This document shows, one piece after another, positions 19,031 through 28,232 of a DNA stretch of 64,000 nt. The notes beneath the pieces were generated by a model. It saw only the letters and a program-made list of their open reading frames with translations. It made no database searches and had not been told where the DNA came from. The stretch covers positions 32,231 through 96,230 of the forward strand of contig JAFGSG010000145.1 in NCBI GenBank assembly GCA_016934735.1, in the 5' to 3' direction. The first letter of the stretch is position 1, and each line of letters opens with the position of its first letter. The position numbers were made by a program, and so were the translations under genes. The stretch comes from Spirochaetota bacterium. Lineage in GTDB: Bacteria; Spirochaetota; UBA4802; JAFGDQ01.

Positions 19031-19354
19031 TTGTTACAGCTAATTTCAAACGCGTATGCTCAAGGGCAGGGTGCCCCCTCACCGCAGTCGGGCGGAGGAT
19101 TAAGTATGCTTATTTTACCTGCCGCAATACTTGTTATTTTTTATTTTTTACTGATAAGACCTAACCAGAAAAAGGAAAAAGACAGGAAAAAAATGATTGA
19201 AGCACTTCAAAAAGGTGATAAGGTCATAACAACCGGCGGTATGTATGGTGTTGTTGTAAATATAAAAAAAGAAGAAGATATCGTAGTTTTAAAGATAGCA
19301 GACGGAGCCAAGGTCGACTTTGCCAAATCGGCAATACAGGTAAGGCTGCCATAA
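19031..19354 (+). CDS. yajC: Preprotein translocase accessory subunit YajC
   Basis: A 107-residue inner-membrane protein. A short Gly/Pro/Gln-rich N-terminus leads to one transmembrane helix (about 25-45) followed by LIRPNQKKEKDRKKMIEALQKGDKVITTGGMYG, the YajC signature. It joins the SecDF complex that supports protein export. The start is TTG with GGAGG at ideal spacing. secD and secF follow after one unknown membrane-anchored gene and a terminator-like hairpin. Confidence 0.95.
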   Translation: MLQLISNAYAQGQGAPSPQSGGGLSMLILPAAILVIFYFLLIRPNQKKEKDRKKMIEALQKGDKVITTGGMYGVVVNIKKEEDIVVLKIADGAKVDFAKSAIQVRLP

Positions 19355-19467
19355 TATCTGGTTAAAGACTCATTATACTAATTTTTGCAAAAACTCGATA
19401 ACTCTTTATTCGAGTAAATTTTTTATATAAGCTAGCTTAATTAGAGTCAGGTTGCCAAACTAATAAT

Positions 19468-20106
19468 ATGAATAAAAAGATATTAATAGAAGTAATTATT
19501 TTAGTATTTTTTATCTTTAACAATATTTATGGACAGCAGGATATAATCAATACTGAAAATGCCGCAAAGACTGACTCTATTGTTGATCAGGTGAAGCCGG
19601 GGAGTATAAATGGTACAAATTCAGTACCAAATGGTTCCAAAGAGGCAGTTAAAGATAAACCCGGGAATTTGATTAAAGAATCTCCTGATATCCAGCAAAC
19701 GCAAACTATTGTTGATGCTAAAGACGCTTATCAGGAAAGTGAAAAGGATACAAAAAAGACTGAGCAGAAACAATTAACAATTATTAAGCCGACGCCGGGC
19801 AGCCCGGCAAACAGCATCGGGCTCATGGAAATAAACGACGGGGATTTTAAATATAAAAGGATTCCCGGGATATCTTTAAATGTTGAAAAACCTGCAGTTG
19901 AAAAGTATGCTGAAATTAAAGTTAATGACGACAAAGAATTGCCTGCTGCAAATGATAACAAGGAAACAGGTTTATTCGGGATCAGTAAAAGTACTGCAAT
20001 AATATTATTGTTGATAGTATTAATAGTAGTTATAATTGTTTTTAAGGTCAAGTCAAAAGGTCCGGGAGGTAAGAACGTCCTGAGAAGATTTCCTGGTATG
20101 AAGTGA
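19468..20106 (+). CDS. Secreted/anchored protein with C-terminal transmembrane helix, unknown
   Basis: A 212-residue protein of no recognised family. A signal segment (about 1-22) is followed by a low-complexity, Lys/Asp/Thr-rich region (about 25-165), then a hydrophobic helix (about 172-193, STAIILLLIVLIVVIIVF) and a basic tail ending RRFPGMK. The layout suggests a periplasmic stalk with a C-terminal membrane anchor. Its place between yajC and secD suggests a link to the export machinery, but the spacing (113 bp before, 192 bp after with a hairpin) makes that tentative. Confidence 0.6.
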   Translation: MNKKILIEVIILVFFIFNNIYGQQDIINTENAAKTDSIVDQVKPGSINGTNSVPNGSKEAVKDKPGNLIKESPDIQQTQTIVDAKDAYQESEKDTKKTEQKQLTIIKPTPGSPANSIGLMEINDGDFKYKRIPGISLNVEKPAVEKYAEIKVNDDKELPAANDNKETGLFGISKSTAIILLLIVLIVVIIVFKVKSKGPGGKNVLRRFPGMK

Positions 20107-20171
20107 TAAATAAGAACGATTTTAAGGACTGGTGTTTTTTTCACGGGCAAGGCGTGGGCCGCCGGGAAGAG

Positions 20172-20199
20172 GACGCATCAAAATGCGTCTTTATTTTTG
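20172..20199 (+). terminator. Rho-independent terminator before secD
   Basis: GACGCAT (20172-20178) and ATGCGTC (20183-20189) form a tight stem with a four-base loop, followed by TTTATTTTT. It separates the yajC unit from secD. Confidence 0.82.
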
Positions 20200-20298
20200 T
20201 GTGTACTTTACGTATTTAGACAAAATTAAAATATACTAATGAAATGTTATGTCTGAATCTGTTTTTATCGAGATTTTACTGATTTAAATGAGGATAAG

Positions 20299-22110
20299 AT
20301 GAATAGAGGAATGGTTTATAAGGGAATATTTATTTTTATAATAATTCTTTTTTCAATAATGTTAATTCTGCCGAGCGTAGGCACAAAGAAAATGGAGATT
20401 ATACTGACAAGCGATGCTTCTCCTCAGGATATTCAAAGTATAATGAACCGATTCCCTGTTGATAAATTTAATGTTACAAAAGCTGAAGGTAAATTTATAA
20501 TGCAGGCATCCGGTTTTAAAATTACTGATGCGGTAATGAATGAGGTTAAGACATACAATGGAGTTAAGGATGTAAAAATGCTTCCGCATTGGGCAGAAAA
20601 AGCTATTCTGGCAAAGAAAGTCAATTTCGGTCTTGATCTTCAGGGCGGAATGGATTTAGTCATGATGGCAAATTTTGATAAGATTAAAAAGCAGTATGCA
20701 AATGAAAAATATCAGCTGACTGAAAAAAAGAGAACGCTCGAAACAAGTTTAACAGACAAGGGCAATACGGATAAGGACGCTGTAAATAACGAGATAAAAG
20801 AAATCGATTACCAATTGAAAGATATCAATGACAATAAATTACATGAAAGCGGAGAACTGAGAGATCATTTTAAGGATGAAATTACCCAGCAGGCCCTTGA
20901 AATGCTCCGTAACAGAATTGATAAGTTCGGTGTCGCGGAGCCTTCGATTCTCCAAAGAGGAAATGAAGCAATAGAAATTCAGCTGCCGGGCGTAAAAGAT
21001 CCGAAGGCGGTAAAAAATATTATCGGTACTACGGGAAGCGTACAATATAGACTTGTCGATGACGCATACACGCTTAAGGCTGGAGGCTGGCTTGCGGCAA
21101 ACAATAAAAATAAAATTCTGCCGGAATCAGCAGATGCACAGGATGCATTGCTATCCAGCATTGCCAGAGATATTAAGCTGCCGAATAATCTTGAATCGTT
21201 GTTTCTATATAACAGGGACGAAAAAACCAAGAAAATTTTTCCGGCAGATATACTGGTTCTCCAGAAGGCCGTTGCTTTGTCCGGAAATGATATTAACAAA
21301 GCATATGTCGGCCGTGATGAATATGGTTCGTTGATTGTTCAGTTCACAACGACGACGGAAGGAGCTTCCAAATTCGCAAAGGTAACTGCTCAGGAAAACA
21401 AAGGCAAAAGGCTGGCGATCATTATCGATAATAAAATCAGAAGCGCACCCAGAATAAATGATCCTATTGTAACCGGCAATGCGCAGATTACTGGAGATTT
21501 TACTGTGGACGAAGTTAACGCGCTTGCAAGGATCATCCAGGAAGGCGCCCTGCCTGTAGACCTGACTATTGTACAGGAAACTACAGTCGGCCCTTCGCTC
21601 GGACAGGATTCAATCGAGGCGATGATAAATGCCATTCTTGTAGCGATAGCAGGAATTTTTATTTTCATGTTTGTTTACTATAAGGCGGCTGGTTTAATCG
21701 CTAATATAGGACTTATTTTAAATACCGTATTTTTATTCGCTATTTTGTCCTGGCTGGGATTCACTCTTACTTTACCAGGTATTGCCGGAATGATCCTTAA
21801 TATCGGTATGGCTGTAGATTCAAATATAATTATTTATGAAAGGATAAAAGAAGAGCTTAAAAGCGGCAAATCCGTAAGAATGGCAATTAGCAATGGTTTT
21901 GACAGGGCATTCTGGGCGATATTTGATGCCAATCTGACTACTCTGATAGCGGCTTTTGTTCTTTTTAATTACGGTACAGGCCCGATTAAAGGGTTTGCTG
22001 TTACGCTTTCCGTTGGTATTGTTGCTACTATGTTTGTCGCTCTGGTTATTACCAAGTATGTATTTAAAGTGATTTCTTTAAAGAAAGATATTAAAATGTT
22101 AAGCATATAA
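20299..22110 (+). CDS. secD: Protein translocase subunit SecD
   Basis: A 603-residue SecD that uses proton flow to pull exported proteins through SecYEG. After the first transmembrane helix, NFGLDLQGGMDLVMM is the conserved D1 motif. A charged coiled insert (about 130-190) precedes the P1 region with RNRIDKFGVAEPSI. GAQPVDLTI-like GALPVDLTIVQETTVGPSLG opens the C-terminal RND-type transmembrane block, and GMAVDSNIIIYERIKEEL is the D4 motif. GAGGA precedes the ATG. secF starts 10 bp after the stop, so they are co-translated. Confidence 0.97.
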   Translation: MNRGMVYKGIFIFIIILFSIMLILPSVGTKKMEIILTSDASPQDIQSIMNRFPVDKFNVTKAEGKFIMQASGFKITDAVMNEVKTYNGVKDVKMLPHWAEKAILAKKVNFGLDLQGGMDLVMMANFDKIKKQYANEKYQLTEKKRTLETSLTDKGNTDKDAVNNEIKEIDYQLKDINDNKLHESGELRDHFKDEITQQALEMLRNRIDKFGVAEPSILQRGNEAIEIQLPGVKDPKAVKNIIGTTGSVQYRLVDDAYTLKAGGWLAANNKNKILPESADAQDALLSSIARDIKLPNNLESLFLYNRDEKTKKIFPADILVLQKAVALSGNDINKAYVGRDEYGSLIVQFTTTTEGASKFAKVTAQENKGKRLAIIIDNKIRSAPRINDPIVTGNAQITGDFTVDEVNALARIIQEGALPVDLTIVQETTVGPSLGQDSIEAMINAILVAIAGIFIFMFVYYKAAGLIANIGLILNTVFLFAILSWLGFTLTLPGIAGMILNIGMAVDSNIIIYERIKEELKSGKSVRMAISNGFDRAFWAIFDANLTTLIAAFVLFNYGTGPIKGFAVTLSVGIVATMFVALVITKYVFKVISLKKDIKMLSI

Positions 22111-22120
22111 GGAGTTTACC

Positions 22121-23005
22121 TTGGAAAGAATAATAGATTTTCTAAAATATAGATACATAGCGCTGGGAATATCATTCTTATTATTTATAATTTTTTCATT
22201 TGGGACATATTTAAACAATGGGTTTAACTGGGGAATAGATTTCAACGGCGGTGTTAAGACAATAGTAAAATTTGAAAAGGGCGTGGATATTTCTCAAATC
22301 AGAAGTGTTTTAACTGAAAGTAAAATCAGCGCGACTGTTCAGCAAATTGGAAAGGATGAAAATAACAACTATATAATCGGAAGCAAACTGCATGGCGAGG
22401 GCGAGACCTCTGAAAAGAGTTATCAATTGGTTAAAGAAGCTTTAGATAAGGGATTTAAAAAAATAGAAGTTATCAGCATTGAGACTGTCGGGCCTGCTAT
22501 AGGGGCTTATCTTAGAAAATCTGCAATTTACGCCCTGATAATTGCACTCGTGCTTATGATGCTTTATTTAGCATTCAGATTTGAGTTCAAGTATTCCGTA
22601 GGCGTAATAGCTGCGATTATTCATGATGTTATTCTTACAATGGCTTTTTGCGGTATAATGGGAATAGAAGTAGATGTACCTGTTATTGCAGCGATTCTTA
22701 CATTGGCAGGCTATTCAGTCAATGATACTATAGTAATTTTTGACAGAATAAGGGAGAATATTAATATAGAATCCAAACAGACTTTCGCTGAAATAATCAA
22801 TAAATCAGTAACTCAAACACTCGGCAGAACTATAATTACATCCTTGCTGACTCTGTTCGCGGTTGTCGCCATTTTTATTTGGGGCGGAGATACCCTCAGC
22901 AGTTTTGCACTGGTTTTAATATTTGGATTGTTTGCCGGATCATATTCCACTATATATATTGCATCTCCAGTAGTACTGTGGTGGGAGAAATTAACATCAA
23001 AATAG
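22121..23005 (+). CDS. secF: Protein translocase subunit SecF
   Basis: A 294-residue SecF, partner of SecD. The NWGIDFNGGVKTIVKF motif after the first helix is the D1-type signature, and LAGYSVNDTIVIFDRIREN with TLGRTIITSLLTLF are the D4 and D5-type motifs. Six transmembrane helices are evident. It begins with TTG preceded by AAGGAG at good spacing and directly follows secD. Confidence 0.97.
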   Translation: MERIIDFLKYRYIALGISFLLFIIFSFGTYLNNGFNWGIDFNGGVKTIVKFEKGVDISQIRSVLTESKISATVQQIGKDENNNYIIGSKLHGEGETSEKSYQLVKEALDKGFKKIEVISIETVGPAIGAYLRKSAIYALIIALVLMMLYLAFRFEFKYSVGVIAAIIHDVILTMAFCGIMGIEVDVPVIAAILTLAGYSVNDTIVIFDRIRENINIESKQTFAEIINKSVTQTLGRTIITSLLTLFAVVAIFIWGGDTLSSFALVLIFGLFAGSYSTIYIASPVVLWWEKLTSK

Positions 23006-23013
23006 AATAAATT

Positions 23014-23961
23014 GTGATATTATATTTAAGATCAATTTTATTTGTTGTTATATTTTTTTTAATAAACATTCATACTGCAGTTTATTCAGATCAGAGACAA
23101 AAAATCCAATCTTTTATTTATAAAGAATACAGTGCCTCCTATATACTTGGTTTTACAAAATATCTGATTTCGATAGATGAATTTTACAGAGCATCTGTAG
23201 AATTAAAGCGCCTTGAGTCATATTATCCCGGATATATTAAAAATGACAATCTTTTGACAACTGAACTATTCCTTCTGTTTAACGGCCGCAGATATTCCGA
23301 AATTATTTTAACGGACTTTAATGATTCTTCTCAAGGTGTAAAGGCAATCCATACAATTTTTAAAACAGATGCTTTAATTCAAAAGAGAGATTTTATTAAT
23401 GCGAACATGATAATCAATTCGGGCAATATTTGCGGCAAAAATAAAGATATTGATTTATTTTTATATAAGCGGACAATTCTTTTGTATCTGCTTTTAAATA
23501 AAATCGATGAAGCCAGAAACATTTTTAATAATAGAATGACAGGATATCCGATTGCCGGTTTAAGTAATATGGAATTTATCGAGTCAATAGAATTCAGCGA
23601 ACATTGCTTTGCGTCCGTTAAGAAACCTTATGCAGCCATGGCTTTTGGTATCATTCCCGGCATGGGTTATGTTTACGCAGATAAGACTGCTACAGGCATA
23701 ATAGCGTTTTTGCTGATTTCCGCTTTGTCCACGCTGACTTATTATTCATTTAAAACAGATAATAAACCGGTCGGAATATTTGTAGGTACAGCGGCGACTT
23801 TTTTTTACGGCGGCAGTATTATCGGCGGCTACTTAACCTCCAAAAAGTATAATGATACTGCGATTAACGATTTGAGAGATTCTTTAACTCAAAGAATGCG
23901 TTTGGCCGAAGACAGAGAGGAAATATATAATAAATATGGCATCGGTAACATCGGAAAATAA
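23014..23961 (+). CDS. Membrane protein with helical periplasmic domain, unknown
   Basis: A 315-residue protein with an N-terminal signal or anchor (about 1-24), a helical middle (about 30-205) that looks TPR-like (EFYRASVELKRLESYYPGY), and a C-terminal hydrophobic block (about 208-270) containing FGIIPGMGYVYADKTATG. The GxxPGxGxxY phrase resembles small membrane domains found in other secreted TPR proteins, but I name no family. GTG start without a clear ribosome-binding site. Its last 26 bases overlap ribD, which implies translational coupling. Confidence 0.65.
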   Translation: MILYLRSILFVVIFFLINIHTAVYSDQRQKIQSFIYKEYSASYILGFTKYLISIDEFYRASVELKRLESYYPGYIKNDNLLTTELFLLFNGRRYSEIILTDFNDSSQGVKAIHTIFKTDALIQKRDFINANMIINSGNICGKNKDIDLFLYKRTILLYLLLNKIDEARNIFNNRMTGYPIAGLSNMEFIESIEFSEHCFASVKKPYAAMAFGIIPGMGYVYADKTATGIIAFLLISALSTLTYYSFKTDNKPVGIFVGTAATFFYGGSIIGGYLTSKKYNDTAINDLRDSLTQRMRLAEDREEIYNKYGIGNIGK

Positions 23962-25201
23962 ACGCAAGCTTATGGAGTTGGCTCTCGAGATCGGATTTTC
24001 CCGAATGGGTAAAACCTCTCCGAATCCGCCCGTTGGAGCTGTTATAGTAAAGAACGGTGAGATAATATCTACAGGCGGCACATCCCCGTGCGGGTCAGAC
24101 CATGCGGAAGCGTGTGCCATCAAGAATGCGGCAGCAGACACAGCAGGCGCCGAAATGTACGTTTCTCTTGAACCGTGCTGTCATTACACAAAACGTACGC
24201 CTCCTTGCACGGACGCCATTAAGGCAGCGAGGATCGCGCGTGTGTATGTGCCCGTGCTTGATCCGAATCCGGAGGTGGCCGGCAAAGGAATCGAGACTTT
24301 GCGCAGCGCCGGCATAGAAGTCGTTTTTATGTCTGATATGTCCGGGAGGGCGTTTGATCTTATCAGGCATTTTAAAAAATATTTATTCAGTAAAACACCT
24401 TACATAATACATAAATCGGCAATCAGCCTTGACGGTAAGATAGCTACGAAAACAGGCGATTCAAAATGGATATCCTCGGAATATTCCAGATATGTTTCTC
24501 ATAAACTCAGATCAGTTGTGGATGGAATAATTATCGGGAAAAATACGATGATAAAAGATGATCCGGCACTGGATGTCCGGACTGATACATTCGGTAATAA
24601 TATCAAAGATTTTTTTAAAAGATCTGACCTCAGGATAGAAGGCAGAGAAAGTTTTTTTCTTGAAATGCTGACAAAATACGCTGAGACTGATTCAACAGTT
24701 TCGCCTTTAAGAATTGTCATTGGCGGACCGGAAAAAATTGAGTTTACAAAAAAATTATTTATAGATGATAATTATATTTTTTTTATAAACGAATCGGGCA
24801 AGGAAAGCCTGTTTAAACAGCACGGACACGATGAAATTAATAGGTTGATCGAATTAAAAAATTTAGTATTTGTCAAAGGGCGTTCGAAGAAAGAACAGGT
24901 CGGATTTATACTGAATGAATTATACAGCCTAGGAAAGATGATGTTAATGGTTGAGGGCGGGGGAACCGCGGCAGGTTCATTTTTCGATGCGGGTGAGATC
25001 GATCAGTTTATTTATTTTATTGCTCCAAAAATAATAGGTAACGGGACAGGTGTTGTTGAAGCGGAAGGGAAACAGACAATATCGGAATCGCGCATATTGT
25101 ATGATATCTCAACTGTCATGTTAAAAGAAGATATGCTATATAATGCTTATTCAGAACCTACATTGGGTATTTGCAGGGAAATGGAATGTTTACAGGATTG
25201 A
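23936..25201 (+). CDS. ribD: Bifunctional riboflavin biosynthesis deaminase/reductase RibD
   Basis: A 421-residue RibD that deaminates and then reduces the pyrimidine intermediate of riboflavin synthesis. The deaminase domain (about 1-145) has HAEACAIKNA and EPCCHYTKRTPPC, with the zinc His and two Cys. The reductase domain (about 150-400) starts PYIIHKSAISLDGKIATKTGDSKWIS and contains LMVEGGGTAAGSFFDAGEID. It is longer than usual (about 360-380) because of an insertion near residues 215-250. It overlaps both the preceding gene and ribE. No FMN riboswitch is visible upstream. Confidence 0.95.
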   Translation: MASVTSENKRKLMELALEIGFSRMGKTSPNPPVGAVIVKNGEIISTGGTSPCGSDHAEACAIKNAAADTAGAEMYVSLEPCCHYTKRTPPCTDAIKAARIARVYVPVLDPNPEVAGKGIETLRSAGIEVVFMSDMSGRAFDLIRHFKKYLFSKTPYIIHKSAISLDGKIATKTGDSKWISSEYSRYVSHKLRSVVDGIIIGKNTMIKDDPALDVRTDTFGNNIKDFFKRSDLRIEGRESFFLEMLTKYAETDSTVSPLRIVIGGPEKIEFTKKLFIDDNYIFFINESGKESLFKQHGHDEINRLIELKNLVFVKGRSKKEQVGFILNELYSLGKMMLMVEGGGTAAGSFFDAGEIDQFIYFIAPKIIGNGTGVVEAEGKQTISESRILYDISTVMLKEDMLYNAYSEPTLGICREMECLQD

Positions 25202-25848
25202 TTGAAGAAATCGGAATAGTCGAGTCAATTAAAGCTGCGGAAGAATCCGACGGGGAGATATATTTAACAGTATCTGCAAAAAAGATTCTTGATGACATTA
25301 AGATCGGGGATTCTGTTTCGATCGACGGCGCGTGCCAGACTGTAACTAAGCTTTCGCGCGGTTCATTCACAGTATTCGCCTCAAAAGTTACCTGCGAAGC
25401 AACGACGTTTGGGACATTCTTGTCCGGGAGAAGAGTGAATCTTGAGAGGGCAATGGCCGCAAACGCAAGGTTCGGCGGACATTTTGTTCAGGGGCATGTG
25501 GACGGCCGGGGGAAAATCAAATCAATTGTAAAAGACGCAAACGGTTTGAAAATTGAAATATCGGTCCCGAAGAGCATATCGAAATATATTGCTTCCAAGG
25601 GATCTATTGCAGTCGACGGAATATCGCTTACTGTAGTGTCATTAACAGCGGATGGTTTTATTCTATATATCATTCCTGAAACGATTAAAAACACGACCCT
25701 TTTTGAAAAAGTATCCGCTGTTGAAGTTAATATTGAAGTCGATATTCTCGCAAAATATGTTGAAAGAATAACAGGTAATGGTGAAGCCGGCCAACGAAAA
25801 GACGAAAAAGATCTTAAGCGTGCTTTGATGGAAGAAGGATTTATGTGA
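25186..25848 (+). CDS. ribE: Riboflavin synthase alpha subunit
   Basis: The product converts two 6,7-dimethyl-8-ribityllumazines into riboflavin. The start is moved to the ATG at 25186 because the family begins MFTGLIEEIGIVESI, and AGGGA lies at proper distance; the track start adds five spurious residues. Two lumazine-binding repeats (about 1-95 and 97-195) are visible, with SIDGACQTVT and AVDGISLTVVS as equivalent motifs and GGHFVQGHVDG at the junction. It overlaps ribD by 16 bp. Confidence 0.95.
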   Translation: MFTGLIEEIGIVESIKAAEESDGEIYLTVSAKKILDDIKIGDSVSIDGACQTVTKLSRGSFTVFASKVTCEATTFGTFLSGRRVNLERAMAANARFGGHFVQGHVDGRGKIKSIVKDANGLKIEISVPKSISKYIASKGSIAVDGISLTVVSLTADGFILYIIPETIKNTTLFEKVSAVEVNIEVDILAKYVERITGNGEAGQRKDEKDLKRALMEEGFM

Positions 25849-26948
25849 TTATGAAAAAGACCATAAGCATATTTATTTTTTTTCTTGTGTTTTACTCATT
25901 ATCTTGTGCATCTACTGAAACTATTCGTTTATACAACAAAGAAATCTCATATTCCTATTCTGATCCGGAATATGCTTTTATAAATTATGTTTCAAACGGC
26001 AATTTGATAATGGTCATGTCTTTTATTGAAGAAAAACTGGTTGATATAAACTGCACGGATTCTTCAGGTAAAACCGGATTGATATATGCTTCTCAGTATG
26101 GAAATTTAAATATTGCTGAATATTTAGTATCTAAAAATGCAGATATCGATATTCAGGATGAAAACGGCATGACTGCTTTGATGACAGCAGTTAAGTTCAA
26201 TAAACCTGATATGGTTCAGCGACTGTTAAATATAAATGCAAATGCTAAACTCCTTAATCCAGACGGCTATACTGCGATGAAGATTGCCGTTGAAGGGCGC
26301 TTGGATGGTATTATAAAAATGCTTTGTTCAAACATTGACTGCATCAGCACACCTGACGGCAATGGTGATAGTCCGCTTATCTTTGCTTTAAAAAATAAAT
26401 ATTATAATGCAGTGGAAATAATTGCCGCCACCGGACAGAATTTAAACGCAAAAGACAATATCGGACAGAATGCGCTTATGCTGGCCATATACTGGAAAAA
26501 TTATTCAATCGTTCAAACATTATTAAAAAATAAATGCGATCTTAATGAGCAGGATAACAGCGGCCAGACAGCGCTTATGCTGGCGGTATATTATAAATTT
26601 TACGATGCTGTTCAGCTGTTGTTGGATAATAAATGCGATGTAAATACACAGGATAACTGCGGCCAGACAGCGCTTATGCTGGCGGTATATTATAGATTTT
26701 ACAATGCTGTTCAGCTGCTGTTGGATAATAAATGCGATGTAAATACACAGGATAAAAGCGGACAAACAGCGTTAATAAAAGCAGTTGAATATAATTATTA
26801 TGATATTGCAGATCTTCTGCTTCAAAACGGAGCAGATATAGATATAATTGACAATAGACATAAAAATGCATTAGCAATAGCTAAAGAAAATGATAATGAA
26901 GAGATAATAAATCTATTATTCGATTATAGCCAGAAGCAAAATAAATAA
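25845..26948 (+). CDS. Ankyrin-repeat lipoprotein
   Basis: A protein of about 367 residues with a lipoprotein signal (FFLVFYSLSCAS; Cys near residue 22) and about nine ankyrin repeats covering residues 40-365, for example GKTGLIYASQYGNLNIAEYL and GQTALMLAVYYKFYDAVQLL. Ankyrin repeats bind other proteins; the location should be periplasm or surface. Three repeats in the C-terminal half are nearly identical at DNA level (see repeat feature). The start is GTG at 25845, overlapping the ribE stop, or ATG at 25851; the ribosome-binding site (GAAGGA) spacing slightly favours GTG. Confidence 0.9.
   Translation: MIMKKTISIFIFFLVFYSLSCASTETIRLYNKEISYSYSDPEYAFINYVSNGNLIMVMSFIEEKLVDINCTDSSGKTGLIYASQYGNLNIAEYLVSKNADIDIQDENGMTALMTAVKFNKPDMVQRLLNINANAKLLNPDGYTAMKIAVEGRLDGIIKMLCSNIDCISTPDGNGDSPLIFALKNKYYNAVEIIAATGQNLNAKDNIGQNALMLAIYWKNYSIVQTLLKNKCDLNEQDNSGQTALMLAVYYKFYDAVQLLLDNKCDVNTQDNCGQTALMLAVYYRFYNAVQLLLDNKCDVNTQDKSGQTALIKAVEYNYYDIADLLLQNGADIDIIDNRHKNALAIAKENDNEEIINLLFDYSQKQNK
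26529..26825 (+). repeat. Three tandem 99-bp units within the ankyrin gene
   Basis: Units begin at 26529, 26628 and 26727, each starting AATAAATGCGAT. The first two are almost identical across the whole 99 bp, and the third matches over its first third. Each encodes one 33-residue ankyrin repeat, which points to recent in-frame duplication. Confidence 0.85.
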
Positions 26949-26969
26949 TTTCAGCCAGAATAAAAATTA

Positions 26970-28232
26970 ATGAAAATTAAAACGGGGATAATTTATTCAA
27001 TTATAGTCAGTGCTTTTATATCATGCTCGTTTTTAAGCATAGACAACACCGATTCCATGCGTGTTAAACACAGTACTGTAATAGACGCTAAGGATTATCC
27101 TGAAAATAATACTGCCGTGATTTTAGGCTCTGTAACCTCCGTTCATGCTTTGGAACAACCGATCCTAATTACCGTTTGTTCGGCAAATCCCTTAAAAGAC
27201 GGGAAAAGCCGCTTCGCAGGCCATATATTGCTTAATCATACAAAAGAATTTATGATCTATCTGCCTGAAGGAGAGTATTTCTTATATGCGATTCTTGATT
27301 TGAATAATGATTACATTTTTGAAGATAAGGAAACCGCTGGCTTTTATGGAAAGCCGGATAAAATTTCACTTTTGAAAAATGAAATAAAATCAGGGATAAT
27401 TATTCCGGTAGGAGCCTTGGCACAACCGGAAAGTATTTTTCCGGAAAGACTTTCGGTACAGCATAAATATAACAGTGTTGAATATACCACATATAACGGT
27501 CAGGTGAGAAAGATTTACAGCGAAATCTTTTCTTCGGATAACGCAAAGATCGGATGGTGGCATCCTTCGCTATTTATGAAAGCTTTCGGCGCCAATATCT
27601 ATTTAACGGAAAAATATGATCCGGATAAGATGCCAGTGCTTTTTATCCATGGTGCCCAGGGTTCGCCGTATGACTGGGCTCATGTATATGTGCATCTTGA
27701 TAAAAATAAATTTCAGCCGTTATTTTTTTATTATCCTTCCGGGCTGCGGTTACCCATGCTTTCCGAACTTCTTTATATAAGGATGAAAGACCTTCAACAG
27801 AAATATAAATTCAAGGAAATTTATATGGCGGCGCACAGCATGGGCGGTCTTGTGTCGCGTTCCATGCTGACCAACTATTATAAGAAAAATGATAAATTGA
27901 TCAAGCTTTATGTAACATTCGCAACTCCATGGTCAGGATTCGAATTTGCAGACGCTGCTATGAAAACAGCTCCTTATGTCCTGCCAAGCTGGATCGACGT
28001 ATCGTCGCACAGTATGTTTATTAAAACTACTTTAGATAGAAGTATCCCCTTATCTGTTGATTACTATCTGTTTTTTGGAAAATACGACAAAACATCTAAA
28101 AACAGAGCGCTTGACAGCAGGGTCTATAAGGATGCCAAAGGTATTTTCGGGTTTAATGCCGATCACAACACTATCCTGACAGATAAAGAATCATTAGTGA
28201 AATTTAATGAAATTTTAAATCAAAAGATTTAA
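26970..28232 (+). CDS. Alpha/beta-hydrolase (lipase/esterase-like) lipoprotein
   Basis: A 420-residue protein with a lipoprotein signal (IIVSAFISCS; Cys near residue 19). An N-terminal beta-rich domain (about 35-160) precedes an alpha/beta-hydrolase domain (about 205-420). PVLFIHGAQGSPYDW gives the oxyanion region, YMAAHSMGGLVSRSML carries the nucleophilic Ser in GxSxG form (HSMGG), and FNADHNTILTD likely carries the catalytic His. It probably cleaves ester bonds of lipids at the cell surface or periplasm; the substrate is unknown. No strong ribosome-binding site. Its stop overlaps that of the convergent oxidoreductase gene by 4 bp. Confidence 0.85.
   Translation: MKIKTGIIYSIIVSAFISCSFLSIDNTDSMRVKHSTVIDAKDYPENNTAVILGSVTSVHALEQPILITVCSANPLKDGKSRFAGHILLNHTKEFMIYLPEGEYFLYAILDLNNDYIFEDKETAGFYGKPDKISLLKNEIKSGIIIPVGALAQPESIFPERLSVQHKYNSVEYTTYNGQVRKIYSEIFSSDNAKIGWWHPSLFMKAFGANIYLTEKYDPDKMPVLFIHGAQGSPYDWAHVYVHLDKNKFQPLFFYYPSGLRLPMLSELLYIRMKDLQQKYKFKEIYMAAHSMGGLVSRSMLTNYYKKNDKLIKLYVTFATPWSGFEFADAAMKTAPYVLPSWIDVSSHSMFIKTTLDRSIPLSVDYYLFFGKYDKTSKNRALDSRVYKDAKGIFGFNADHNTILTDKESLVKFNEILNQKI

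Noticed and set aside
23880-23936. FMN riboswitch before ribD
   Set aside because: ribD overlaps the preceding gene and there is no untranslated leader to hold the RFN element.
26523-26877. Minus-strand ORFs with internal repeats
   Set aside because: The repeats only mirror the tandem ankyrin units on the plus strand.
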